Shown one piece after another: positions 51,049 to 59,653 of a stretch of DNA of 64,000 bases (positions within the stretch are counted from its first letter, which is position 1; each line of letters starts with the position of its first letter). Where the stretch lies: contig NZ_JACNMF010000001.1 of the NCBI RefSeq assembly GCF_014270105.1, positions 372,001-436,000 on the forward strand, in the 5' to 3' direction. Source of the DNA: Hyunsoonleella aquatilis (GTDB lineage: Bacteria > Bacteroidota > Bacteroidia > Flavobacteriales > Flavobacteriaceae). The notes beneath the pieces were generated by a model, which saw only the letters and a list, made by a program, of their open reading frames with translations, did not search any database and was not told the origin of the DNA. The position numbers and the translations under genes were made by a program.

Positions 51049-52374
51049 ATGGCAATTTTAGGAGACAAAGAATACTTTAAAGGAATCGGCGAGATTAAAT
51101 TCGAAGGCAAAGATTCCGACAACCCATTAGCATTTAAGTACTACAACCCAGACCAAGTGGTTGCAGGTAAAACCATGAGGGAGCATTTTAAATTTGCAAT
51201 AGCGTATTGGCATACCTTCTGCGGACAAGGGGCAGACCCATTTGGGCCAGGAACCCAAAGTTTTGAATGGGACCAATCTAATGACCCTATTCAGGCTGCA
51301 ATGGATAAAGCCGATGCCGCCTTTGAGTTTATTAGTAAAATGGGTTTTGATTATTTCTGTTTTCACGATTTCGATTTGGTAGCGGAAGGGGCATCGTTAT
51401 CGGAGTCAGAACAGAGGTTGGAAACCATTACGGACTATATTAAAGGGAAAAAGGCCGAATCTGGTATTAAACTGCTTTGGGGAACAGCCAACTGTTTTTC
51501 AAACCCAAGATATATGAATGGTGCATCTACCAATCCTGAATTTAATGTAGTAGCCAGAGCAGGAGCCCAAGTGAAATTGGCTTTGGACGCTACGATTAAA
51601 TTGGACGGCGAGAACTACGTGTTTTGGGGCGGACGTGAAGGCTACATGTCCCTATTGAATACGGATATGGGGCGCGAACTTGATCACATGGCACAGTTTT
51701 TAACTATGGCAAGGGATTATGCCAGGGCGCAAGGCTTTAAGGGTACGTTCTTTATTGAGCCAAAACCTATGGAACCCATGAAGCACCAGTACGACTTTGA
51801 TGCGGCTACAGCAATCGGTTTCCTTCAAAATTATGGATTGGATAAAGATTTCAAAATGAATATTGAGGTAAACCATGCAACATTGGCACAACATACTTTT
51901 CAGCACGAGTTAGAAGTATCGGCGAAAGCAGGTTTGCTAGGAAGTATCGATGCCAACCGTGGCGACTACCAAAATGGCTGGGATACCGATCAGTTCCCAA
52001 ATAATATTCAAGAAACTACAGAAGCTATGCTAGTTTTCTTGAAAGCAGGTGGTCTGCAAGGGGGCGGTGTTAATTTTGATGCTAAAATCAGAAGGAACTC
52101 TACTGACCTCGAGGATATCTTTTTAGCGCATATTGGTGGAGCGGATACCTTTGCAAGAGCGTTGATTACTGCCGATAAAATCATATCATCTTCGGCGTAC
52201 GACAAGTTAAGAGAGCAACGTTATGCGTCATTTGATTCTGGAGACGGAAAGGCTTTTGAATCAGGAAAACTGGATTTTAACGACCTGTTCAAAATAGCCC
52301 AACAAAATGGAGAACTACAATTGAAGAGTGGTAAGCAGGAATTATTTGAGAATATTATAAATCAGTATATTTAA
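51049..52374 (+). CDS. xylA: Xylose isomerase
   Basis: A 441-residue class II xylose isomerase that converts D-xylose to D-xylulose. The catalytic pair is in FCFHDFDL (His106, Asp109); the metal-binding [30 protein letters not shown] and [20 protein letters not shown] follow in order. Length is normal. It begins 171 bases after xylB, the gap being mostly repeat copy 4. Confidence 0.97.
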   Translation: MAILGDKEYFKGIGEIKFEGKDSDNPLAFKYYNPDQVVAGKTMREHFKFAIAYWHTFCGQGADPFGPGTQSFEWDQSNDPIQAAMDKADAAFEFISKMGFDYFCFHDFDLVAEGASLSESEQRLETITDYIKGKKAESGIKLLWGTANCFSNPRYMNGASTNPEFNVVARAGAQVKLALDATIKLDGENYVFWGGREGYMSLLNTDMGRELDHMAQFLTMARDYARAQGFKGTFFIEPKPMEPMKHQYDFDAATAIGFLQNYGLDKDFKMNIEVNHATLAQHTFQHELEVSAKAGLLGSIDANRGDYQNGWDTDQFPNNIQETTEAMLVFLKAGGLQGGGVNFDAKIRRNSTDLEDIFLAHIGGADTFARALITADKIISSSAYDKLREQRYASFDSGDGKAFESGKLDFNDLFKIAQQNGELQLKSGKQELFENIINQYI

Positions 52375-52445
52375 GCACTTAATGCATTAGTTTATCGCAT
52401 TTAAAGTCCCTAAAGAAAAATTACAAACATTTAAAACATATTATT

Positions 52446-53879
52446 TTGGAAACAGAAGAACAAGTAAATAAATTATATGTCATTGGAATTACCATAGTTG
52501 CTACTTTGGGAGGTTTTCTTTTTGGATTTGATAGTGGTGTTATAAACGGGACGGTAAAAGGACTTGAAATAGCCTTTGAGGCGCAAAATATTGGTAGTGG
52601 TTTCAATGTAGCGTCCATGTTGTTAGGCTGTGCTGTGGGTGCGTTTTTTGCAGGTAAATTGGCCGACTTATATGGTAGGAGGTCCATGCTTATCGCGGCT
52701 TCTATTTTATTTATAATATCTGCTTGGGGCTCAGGAATTTCTACATCGTCAATAGAGTTTATAATTTATAGAATTCTTGGGGGATTAGGTGTAGGTGCAG
52801 CTTCGGTTATGGCACCCGCATATATTAGCGAAATTGCGCCCGCAAAATATAGGGGTGCTTTGGCTACTACTCAGCAAATTGCCATTATCGCAGGCTTATT
52901 TTTTTCCTTTTTGAGTAATTATAAACTGGCCGATATTTCTGGTTCCTCCTTGAATCCATTTTGGTGGGATTACGAAACATGGCGTTGGATGTTTTGGGTG
53001 GAATTAATTCCGGCCACTATTTTCTTTGTTTCTCTATTGTTTATACCGGAAAGTCCACGTTATCTGGTAGCAAAAAGACATAAGGATAAAGCACAGAAAG
53101 TGCTCAGTAAAATTTATGGTGCGCTGATGGGAGAGCAAAAAGTTGAGGAAATAGATTCATCATTAGCTTCGGACCATCACAAACCACGATTTTCAGACTT
53201 ATATGATAAAACCCTTGGACGTATAAAACCGATTGTATGGGTAGGGATTGGACTTGCCGCATTTCAACAATTTGTTGGTATTAATGTGGTGTTTTATTAT
53301 GGTGCTGTGCTCTGGCAAGCGGTCGGGTTTGATGAAGGCGATTCATTATTGATTAATGTGATTTCTGGTGCCCTAAGTATTGCTGGCGTTGTGCTCTCCT
53401 TATTCTTGGTTGACAAAATTGGAAGAAAACCGATACTTATGATTGGTTCTATTGGAATGAGTGTTACATTAGCTTTGGTAGTGTATGCATTTTCTACGGG
53501 AGCACTTGAGATTAATCCAACAACAGGACAGGAAACCTTACAATTAAGTGACGCCATGGGCATACTTGCACTAATAGCGGCTAATGCCTATGTTATGCTG
53601 TTTAACTTCTCATGGGGCCCTGTAATGTGGGTAATGCTCGGTGAAATGTTCCCAAATCAAATCAGGGGTCTTGGACTGGCAATTGCAGGACTATCCCAAT
53701 GGATAGCGAATTTTATTGTAACATTAACCTTTCCTATGTTACTCGGTTCAATGGGGCTTGCTTTTGCTTATAGTTTATATACATTGGGTGCTATACTATC
53801 GATATATTTTGTATTTAAAAAAGTCCCAGAAACCAAGGGCAAAACCTTGGAGGAAATGGAAAGTATTTGGAAAACATAG
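52446..53879 (+). CDS. xylE: Sugar/proton symporter of the MFS, xylose type
   Basis: A 477-residue 12-helix MFS sugar porter. Family marks: FLFGFDSGVINGT in helix 1, GKLADLYGRRSML after helix 2, PESPRYLVAKRH between helix 6 and the central loop, QQFVGINVVFYYG, DKIGRKPILM, and PETKGKTLEEME at the end. It imports a hexose or pentose with protons; the adjoining xylA/xylB indicate xylose. Start is TTG at 52446, no ATG available near. A strong terminator follows 28 bases after the stop. Confidence 0.9.
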   Translation: METEEQVNKLYVIGITIVATLGGFLFGFDSGVINGTVKGLEIAFEAQNIGSGFNVASMLLGCAVGAFFAGKLADLYGRRSMLIAASILFIISAWGSGISTSSIEFIIYRILGGLGVGAASVMAPAYISEIAPAKYRGALATTQQIAIIAGLFFSFLSNYKLADISGSSLNPFWWDYETWRWMFWVELIPATIFFVSLLFIPESPRYLVAKRHKDKAQKVLSKIYGALMGEQKVEEIDSSLASDHHKPRFSDLYDKTLGRIKPIVWVGIGLAAFQQFVGINVVFYYGAVLWQAVGFDEGDSLLINVISGALSIAGVVLSLFLVDKIGRKPILMIGSIGMSVTLALVVYAFSTGALEINPTTGQETLQLSDAMGILALIAANAYVMLFNFSWGPVMWVMLGEMFPNQIRGLGLAIAGLSQWIANFIVTLTFPMLLGSMGLAFAYSLYTLGAILSIYFVFKKVPETKGKTLEEMESIWKT

Positions 53880-53907
53880 TAAAACAACTTTTAAAAGCTC
53901 TTTTAGG

Positions 53908-53945
53908 GACGGCAGGTGGCTTTGGCAACTGCCGTCACTTTTTTT
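53908..53945. terminator. Bidirectional terminator between the xylose porter and LacI regulator
   Basis: GACGGCAG (53908-53915) pairs with CTGCCGTC (53929-53936) and is followed by a run of T. It lies in the convergent gap between the porter gene and the LacI regulator. Confidence 0.85.
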
Positions 53946-53972
53946 ATCAAAGTTTTTTCGGGGGGATTCTCG

Positions 53973-54995
53973 TCAAACTTTTCTCGTGCTTTCGCGTTCG
54001 ATAAAACTTGTTTTCACCACTTTTGTAGCGTTAGGTTTGTTCTGATCGTCCTTTTCAATCCGATCTATCAAAATGCTTGCTGCGGTTTCCCCTATATGTT
54101 TGCCATGTTGGCTAATGGCGGAAATGGATGGGGTCAAATGTTGCAAAATTTTGCCATTGGTAAAACAGGCAATGGACATTTCTTCAGGAATCCGGTATTT
54201 CATGTGATTTACAATGCGAAGTGCATTTATAGCTGCGCTTTCTTCCAGGCACAACAAACCGTCTATGGTTTTATCCGATAGAGTAATTTTTAAGGCAGTA
54301 TCAAAATCTTCAAATCTACCCAAGCGTATAATGAGTTTTTCCTCAACCGGAATGTTGTGTTTTTCTAAGGCATTTTTATAGCCCTCAACCCTTAGTTTGC
54401 CCACACTTAAATTATCAATTACTGAAACCAACGCTATGCGCTTGCAACCCGTTTTTAGCAAGTGTTCGGTGGCTTCAAAAGCACCTACTTTGTCGTTTAC
54501 AATCACTTTATCACAATCGATTTTATCTGAAACTCTATCAAACATCACCATTGGCACCCCTTCATTAATGGCGTTTTTTAAATGGGCATATTGCTGTTTC
54601 ATTTGGGTTTCTTCCGCAAGCGAAATAATGATGCCGTCCAGAGTATCACTTTTTAAAAGCTCTATGGTTTTTACCTCTTTTTCGTAGGATTCATTGGAAA
54701 TACAGGAAATCAAATGGTAGCCATGTTTATTAGCTGTAGCCTCAATGCCAACAAATACCTTGGCAAAAAAACTGTTCATAATATTTGGGATAATAACCCC
54801 AATGGTTTTTGTTTTTTTGCTTAATAAACTGAGGTCAATGCTTTTTGACTTATAGTTGTGCTCCCTAGCATAAGCCACAATTTTTTCCTTGGTGCTGGTA
54901 CTGATTTCATAGCTATCGCTCAAAGCCTTGGACACCGTGGCAATGGACACACCAAACGTATCGGCAATATGTTTTAGGGTAATGCGTTTAGGCAT
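53973..54995 (-). CDS. LacI-family transcriptional regulator of the xylose genes
   Basis: 340 residues with an N-terminal helix-turn-helix and hinge (TLKHIADTFGVSIATVSKALSD, then ATVSKALSDSYEIS) and a periplasmic-binding-like effector domain (IGVIIPNIMNSFFAKV, DGIIISLA, VNDKVGAFEATEHLL). It probably represses or activates the xylose genes in response to xylose or another sugar, judged by position. The candidate target is the inverted repeat at 49301-49320. Confidence 0.9.
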   Translation of the reverse strand: MPKRITLKHIADTFGVSIATVSKALSDSYEISTSTKEKIVAYAREHNYKSKSIDLSLLSKKTKTIGVIIPNIMNSFFAKVFVGIEATANKHGYHLISCISNESYEKEVKTIELLKSDTLDGIIISLAEETQMKQQYAHLKNAINEGVPMVMFDRVSDKIDCDKVIVNDKVGAFEATEHLLKTGCKRIALVSVIDNLSVGKLRVEGYKNALEKHNIPVEEKLIIRLGRFEDFDTALKITLSDKTIDGLLCLEESAAINALRIVNHMKYRIPEEMSIACFTNGKILQHLTPSISAISQHGKHIGETAASILIDRIEKDDQNKPNATKVVKTSFIERESTRKV

Positions 54996-55051
54996 TGTTT
55001 TTTAGAGTTACTTGTTTATTCTCTAAAGTAGTTCAGATAAATGACAAAAAC

Positions 55052-55089
55052 AAAAAATCCCGTAAACATTGAAGTTTCGGGATTTTTTT
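55052..55089 (-). terminator. Terminator of tRNA-Phe
   Basis: AAAAAATCCCG (55052-55062) pairs with CGGGATTTTTTT (from 55078), with the inner pair AAAC/GTTT. On the minus strand this is an intrinsic terminator starting two bases after the tRNA. It could also serve the opposite strand. Confidence 0.85.
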
Positions 55090-55090
55090 G

Positions 55091-55163
55091 TGGTACCTCC
55101 AGGAATCGAACCAGGGACACAAGGATTTTCAGTCCTTTGCTCTACCAACTGAGCTAAGGTACC
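55091..55163 (-). tRNA. tRNA-Phe (anticodon GAA)
   Basis: 73 nucleotides without encoded CCA. Acceptor GGTACCT/AGGTACC, D arm GCTCAGTTGGTAGAGC, anticodon arm AAGGA-CTGAAAA-TCCTT with GAA, T arm CCTGG-TTCGATT-CCTGG. The T stem carries a central U-U mismatch. A terminator follows immediately and a damaged 5' tRNA copy lies upstream. Confidence 0.95.
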
Positions 55164-55182
55164 TCATACTATGCGATTTTTT

Positions 55183-55228
55183 CTTTGCTCTAACTCCCGA
55201 TAGCTATCGGGATGAGCTAAGGAACCTC
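55183..55228 (-). pseudogene. tRNA 5' fragment with a palindrome in its D loop
   Basis: The plus-strand segment CTTTGCTCTA (55183-55192) and TGAGCTAAGGAACCTC (55213-55228) match the 5' half of the adjacent tRNA-Phe (CTTTGCTCTA and TGAGCTAAGGTACCTC). Between them, in the D loop, lies TCCCGATAGCTATCGGGA (55195-55212). The copy stops before the anticodon, so it cannot be a tRNA. It is 20 bases upstream of the true tRNA. Confidence 0.85.
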
Positions 55229-55368
55229 GCCAAAGCGGATGCAAATATATATTCATTTTTGTTATTCGCCAAAATAAAAATAATAAAAAGTACCCGATTT
55301 TTTATCGGAACAATTATAAATTTTTTAAGATATTAATTAATGCGGTTTTGTAGATTTACGCTTTTCAT

Positions 55369-56103
55369 ATGGGGATGAATTTAGTTATTGACGTAGGGAA
55401 TACTTATGTAAAGCTGGCGGTTTTTGAAAAGGACGAGCTCGTTTTTAAAACAATCACCAGACTTGCAGAGGTTGTAGATGAAGTGATGGCTTTGAACAGC
55501 AAGTATTCGAAACTAAAAAAAGGTATCGTTTCCTCGGTTGGCAGGTTAAGTAAAACCCAGGTTAAGTCTATCAAAAAGACTATAAATCTTTTAGAGCTTT
55601 CCCATACCACCAAAGTGCCTTTCAAAAATAAATATGATACCCCCAAAACCTTGGGTATCGATAGAATTGCTCTAGTCAGTGCATCCGTATTGCATTACCC
55701 AGATAACAACGTGCTGATTATAGATGCCGGTACGTGTATCACTTATGATTTTATCACGGATAAAAATGAATATCTCGGTGGTGCCATTTCACCTGGTATT
55801 AGAATGCGCTATAAATCACTAAATAATTTTACTGCAAATTTACCGTTTTTAGAGACAGAAGCTTCATCCAATATTATTGGGACGTCAACCAGCAGTTCTA
55901 TACATTCAGGTGTGGTAAACGGTGTTGTAAATGAAATAGATGGCTTTATAAAAGCCTATCTAGAAAAATATTCGGATTTAACAGTTATTTTAACAGGAGG
56001 GGATGCTAATTTCTTGTCAGAACAATTAAAAAGTAGCATATTTGCCAACTCAAATTTTCTGTTGGAGGGTTTAAATTATATTTTGGAATTCAATTCAAAC
56101 TAA
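55369..56103 (+). CDS. coaX: Type III pantothenate kinase
   Basis: First step of CoA synthesis, phosphorylating pantothenate, with no need for the type I fold. 244 residues with the ASKHA phosphate loop VIDVGNTYVKLAVF, TLGIDRIAL, IDAGTCITYDFI and ILTGGDANF. Two ATGs lie close together (55369 and 55375); either may be the start. Its stop overlaps the next start by one base. Confidence 0.94.
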   Translation: MGMNLVIDVGNTYVKLAVFEKDELVFKTITRLAEVVDEVMALNSKYSKLKKGIVSSVGRLSKTQVKSIKKTINLLELSHTTKVPFKNKYDTPKTLGIDRIALVSASVLHYPDNNVLIIDAGTCITYDFITDKNEYLGGAISPGIRMRYKSLNNFTANLPFLETEASSNIIGTSTSSSIHSGVVNGVVNEIDGFIKAYLEKYSDLTVILTGGDANFLSEQLKSSIFANSNFLLEGLNYILEFNSN

Positions 56104-57425
56104 TGATAAAAAAACTTTTAGTAGTTTTTATTGCTGTATTTAGTATTTCATCTTTTGCGCAAGAAGGCATTGCCTCACCTTATTCGTTTTATGGTATCGG
56201 TAGTTTAAAATTTAAGGGTACGGTGGAAAATCGCAGCATGGGAGGTTTGAGTATTTATACCGACAGTATCCATGTGAATCTTAGAAACCCGGCGTCCTTC
56301 ACGGGACCGAATTTGGCCAGTTTTAATAATGAAAACCGTCCTGTTAAATATACCATTGGAGGAAGTTATACTTCGTCAACCTTAAAAAGTAGCTCGGGCG
56401 AAGCCAATGTATCCTCAGCGTCAGTAGATTACTTGGCAATGGCCGTACCTATCGGGAAATTTGGTTTTGGCTTTGGGCTTCTGCCTTATACAGCTGTGGG
56501 CTATAAGTTGGAAACCTTGAACGATGAAGGCCAAACCAAAAATCGTTTAAATGGGGAAGGAGGTTTAAATAAAGTGTTTGCCGGCTTGGCTTACTCGGTT
56601 ACGGATGAGTTAAGCATTGGTGTCGACCTTAATTATAACTTTGGAAATATTAGAAATAGCGCTATCGAATTTCGTTTCGACAGTGATGGGGTGCCATTGA
56701 ACCTGCAGTCTCGTGAAAACAACCGTTCTGACCTAAGCGGTTTAAATTTAAATCTCGGGGTGTCATATAAAAAGATGCTCAAAAATAATTTGGAGCTAGT
56801 AACGGGTGCTACATATACCCCCGAAAGTAAACTAACGTCCCAAAACCTACGTTCGTTTTCAACGGTTAACATAGGTACTGCCGGAAGGGAATTTACTATT
56901 GCTACCGTTGATGTTGATCTGGAAGATAGCGGTTTGCAGGAGACGGATTTAGTATTGCCCTCTAAATTTTCTTTTGGTGCAGGGATCGGAAAACCCCTAA
57001 AGTGGTTTGTGGGTGCCGAATATACTTTCCAGAAAATCAGTAACTTTGGCAATCCTTTATACGATGATGTGGCAACTGAAACTATTTACGAGGATGGGTC
57101 AACGTTCTCGTTTGGAGGATTTTATATCCCCAAGTACAATTCGTTTTCCAGTTATCTCAAACGAATAGTTTACAGGGCTGGTTTCAGAACTGAAAGAACA
57201 GGCTTGGTTATCGAAAATAACTTGGGAAAAGAGTCTATAAACGAGTTTGGCATATCTTTTGGAGTAGGTGTTCCGGTTGGGGAATTTGGCTCCAACGCCA
57301 ATCTAGGATTTGAAATTGGTAGGCGAGGAACGACTAACAGTAATTTAATACAAGAGAATTTTATAAATTTTCAGATTAGCTTATCTTTGAACGATAGATG
57401 GTTTCAAAAGCGAAAATATGACTAA
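56103..57425 (+). CDS. Outer-membrane porin-like protein, OmpP1/FadL-like
   Basis: A 440-residue barrel with signal peptide ending SSFAQ. The sequence begins GIASPYSFYGIGSLKFKGTVENRSMGGLSIY, a start seen in flavobacterial outer-membrane proteins of the FadL/OmpP1 type, and continues as amphipathic strands. The substrate is not known. It follows coaX without a gap and precedes the TPR gene by 18 bases, in a conserved envelope block that ends with PpiD. Confidence 0.85.
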   Translation: MIKKLLVVFIAVFSISSFAQEGIASPYSFYGIGSLKFKGTVENRSMGGLSIYTDSIHVNLRNPASFTGPNLASFNNENRPVKYTIGGSYTSSTLKSSSGEANVSSASVDYLAMAVPIGKFGFGFGLLPYTAVGYKLETLNDEGQTKNRLNGEGGLNKVFAGLAYSVTDELSIGVDLNYNFGNIRNSAIEFRFDSDGVPLNLQSRENNRSDLSGLNLNLGVSYKKMLKNNLELVTGATYTPESKLTSQNLRSFSTVNIGTAGREFTIATVDVDLEDSGLQETDLVLPSKFSFGAGIGKPLKWFVGAEYTFQKISNFGNPLYDDVATETIYEDGSTFSFGGFYIPKYNSFSSYLKRIVYRAGFRTERTGLVIENNLGKESINEFGISFGVGVPVGEFGSNANLGFEIGRRGTTNSNLIQENFINFQISLSLNDRWFQKRKYD

Positions 57426-57443
57426 CAGCATAATTTAATTATC

Positions 57444-58838
57444 ATGAAAACAAGAATTACATTATTTTTTACACTTTTAGTTGCAGGCTTAGGCTTAGGA
57501 TTTGCGCAGGATGAAGAGTGTATGACTAAACTTTCAGTATTCCACGAATATACAAAGGCAAAAAACTTCGATGAGGCATATGAGCCATGGATGGCAGTAA
57601 GAAATAAGTGCCCTAAATTTAATAATGCCATTTATATTGATGGTGAAAAAATTCTAGACCATAAAATTGAAAATTCTTCTGGGGCAGAAAAAAAGGCCTT
57701 TATGGAAGACTTGCTTTTGCTTTGGGAACAACGAGCTGAGTACTTCACAAGCAAAACGCCCAAAGGGGAGTATATGGCCAAGGCATGTCAGCTAATGTAT
57801 GATAATAGAGATATTTTAGGCAAAACAGACGAGGAGCTTTTTGAGTGTTTTGATAATGCCTATCATATGGATAAAAGCACTTTTAATAATCCGAAAAGTT
57901 TATATACCTATTTTTCTCTGATGGTGGATTTATACGATGCAGGAAAGAAACCGCCAAAGGATTTGTTCAATAAATACGATGATGTGGTTGAAAAAGTGGA
58001 AGGTGAAGTTCAGAACTACTCTGAAAAATTGAACAAACTTGTTGCTAAAGAAGAAGGTGTAGATGGGCAAGAAGGAGTTGCCTTATCCAAAAAAGAGAAA
58101 AGCTATAAGAGATATTTTGAAAGCTATTTAAAAGCGTATGACCAAATTTCTGGTAGTATTGATGGAAAGCTTGGAGACAGAGCAAATTGTGAAAACTTGA
58201 TACCTCTTTACACAAAAGACTTTGAAGCCCATAGGGCTGATGCAGTTTGGTTAAAACGTGCGGCTGGAAAAATGTCCGAAAAAGAATGTACGGACGATCC
58301 GTTATTCTTTAAATTGGTAAACGCATATCATGAAATCAGCCCATCTGCAAATTCTGCATTCTATCTGGGAATATTGAAGGATAAAGATGGGGATACAAGA
58401 GGAGCTATCGACTTTTACAAGCAAGCCATTAGTTTGGAAACAGACGACTTTAAGAAATCAAAGTTGAACTACAGAATTGGTTTGAAATTGAAATCAAAAG
58501 GGAATTACGGAGCTGCTAGGGGTTTCTTCAGAGAGGCCTTAAAGTTGAACCCATCTAATGGTCGTCCACATTTATCTATTGCAACAATGTATGCCTCTAG
58601 TGCTAAAAACTGTGGGGATACTAACTTTAATAAAAGAGCAGTGTACTGGTTAGCGGCTCAAGAAGCTAGAAAAGCTTCTCGTGTTGATCCAACTTTAAAG
58701 AAAGCGGCGGCGCAGTCTGCGGCAAATTATGAAGCAAAAGCACCTCAAAGAGCTGAAATTTTTACAGCTGGTAATGCAGGACAAACTATTAAAATTGGTT
58801 GTTGGATAGGGGCTTCAGTACAAGTGCCTAATCTTTAG
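57444..58838 (+). CDS. Exported tetratricopeptide-repeat protein
   Basis: 464 residues with signal peptide (LFFTLLVAGLGLGFAQ). C-terminal TPR units are visible near residues 310-400 (FYLGILKDKDGDTRGAIDFYKQAI; LKLKSKGNYGAARGFFREALKLNP). An acidic, helical middle region with Cys residues (CPKF, AKACQ, LFECFDNA) precedes them. It presumably scaffolds an envelope complex together with the preceding barrel and LptC. Confidence 0.82.
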   Translation: MKTRITLFFTLLVAGLGLGFAQDEECMTKLSVFHEYTKAKNFDEAYEPWMAVRNKCPKFNNAIYIDGEKILDHKIENSSGAEKKAFMEDLLLLWEQRAEYFTSKTPKGEYMAKACQLMYDNRDILGKTDEELFECFDNAYHMDKSTFNNPKSLYTYFSLMVDLYDAGKKPPKDLFNKYDDVVEKVEGEVQNYSEKLNKLVAKEEGVDGQEGVALSKKEKSYKRYFESYLKAYDQISGSIDGKLGDRANCENLIPLYTKDFEAHRADAVWLKRAAGKMSEKECTDDPLFFKLVNAYHEISPSANSAFYLGILKDKDGDTRGAIDFYKQAISLETDDFKKSKLNYRIGLKLKSKGNYGAARGFFREALKLNPSNGRPHLSIATMYASSAKNCGDTNFNKRAVYWLAAQEARKASRVDPTLKKAAAQSAANYEAKAPQRAEIFTAGNAGQTIKIGCWIGASVQVPNL

Positions 58839-59392
58839 TGCGAAAACTTAATATAAATAATATTTTAACCATAGTCATGGCAATTTCCATGACTATGGTT
58901 TTTTCATGTAAAAACAACTTCAAAGAAGTTCAGAAAATCGGTATTTCAGAAAATGAACCTATCGGGGAAGCTGAAAATATTCACTTGAAATATACAGATT
59001 CTGGAAAGGTAAAAGTTATACTGCAAAGCGATAAAATGTTGGATTTTACAAATCGCAATTTTCCTTACAGGGAATTTACGGAAGGAATATTTTTGGAGCT
59101 ATTCGGTGAGGGCGGTGAAAGGAATGTTATAATTTCAGACTATGCTGTTTTGTACTTAAAAACAGATTTGATAGATTTACAGGGCAACGTTAAGATTGCT
59201 ATGCATAGTAAGGATACGCTTTTTGCCCAACAACTGTATTTTGATCAAGGTAAGGAATGGCTGTTCACAAACAAACCCGTTACGTTTCGAACGGGTCAGG
59301 ATTTGATTCACGGTAATGGTTTTGATTCTAACAGAGATTTTACAAATGCAGAGGTGCTGGAAATCACGGGGATAATCACTTTGGATGAGTAA
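58838..59392 (+). CDS. lptC: LPS export protein LptC
   Basis: 184 residues with GTG start at 58838 that overlaps the TPR stop by one base. A lipobox-like FSC (Cys24) ends the signal, giving a lipoprotein; the rest is a beta-jellyroll-type LptC domain (VKVILQSDKMLDFTNRN, YLKTDLIDLQGNVKIAMHS, LFTNKPVTFRTGQDLIHG). LptC bridges the inner-membrane LptBFG complex to LptA in moving LPS outward. Confidence 0.88.
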   Translation: MRKLNINNILTIVMAISMTMVFSCKNNFKEVQKIGISENEPIGEAENIHLKYTDSGKVKVILQSDKMLDFTNRNFPYREFTEGIFLELFGEGGERNVIISDYAVLYLKTDLIDLQGNVKIAMHSKDTLFAQQLYFDQGKEWLFTNKPVTFRTGQDLIHGNGFDSNRDFTNAEVLEITGIITLDE

Positions 59393-59435
59393 ATAATCGT
59401 CCGGTTTTCATTCAGTTAAACATTTCAATTTTGAC

Positions 59436-59443
59436 TATCTTTG
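59436..59443 (+). promoter_or_regulatory. Bacteroidota -7 box before the small membrane gene
   Basis: TATCTTTG matches TAnnTTTG and lies 18 bases before the ATG at 59462. It could also drive the CNNM gene behind it. It argues against the upstream TTG at 59441 as a start, since that codon overlaps the box. Confidence 0.4.
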
Positions 59444-59461
59444 CATACATTTTATGTCCAA

Positions 59462-59653
59462 ATGATGAAATACACCAAGTTTTTTCAATACGCTTATTTG
59501 ATATTTGCCATCCTGTTTTTCTACGATGCCATTTCGAAATATTCGAATAACGGCGAAATTGCTTATGCTTCTATCTTGTTGGGGGCTACGGCAATATTTA
59601 TGTTCTTTTTCCGAAGACGGTTCAATAAAAAGTTCGATAACAAAGATCAATAA
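59462..59653 (+). CDS. Small membrane protein, function unknown
   Basis: 63 residues from ATG 59462 (a second ATG at 59465 is equally possible). Two hydrophobic helices (FFQYAYLIFAILFFYD and IAYASILLGATAIFMFFF) are joined by a short hydrophilic turn and followed by a basic end (RRRFNKKFDNKDQ). It abuts the next gene with no gap. Flavobacteria often carry such a small gene in this place, but no role is known. Confidence 0.7.
   Translation: MMKYTKFFQYAYLIFAILFFYDAISKYSNNGEIAYASILLGATAIFMFFFRRRFNKKFDNKDQ

Noticed and set aside
55052-55228. Integrase attachment site at tRNA-Phe
   Set aside because: Integrative elements usually duplicate the tRNA 3' end; here the partial copy is of the 5' end and no integrase is nearby.
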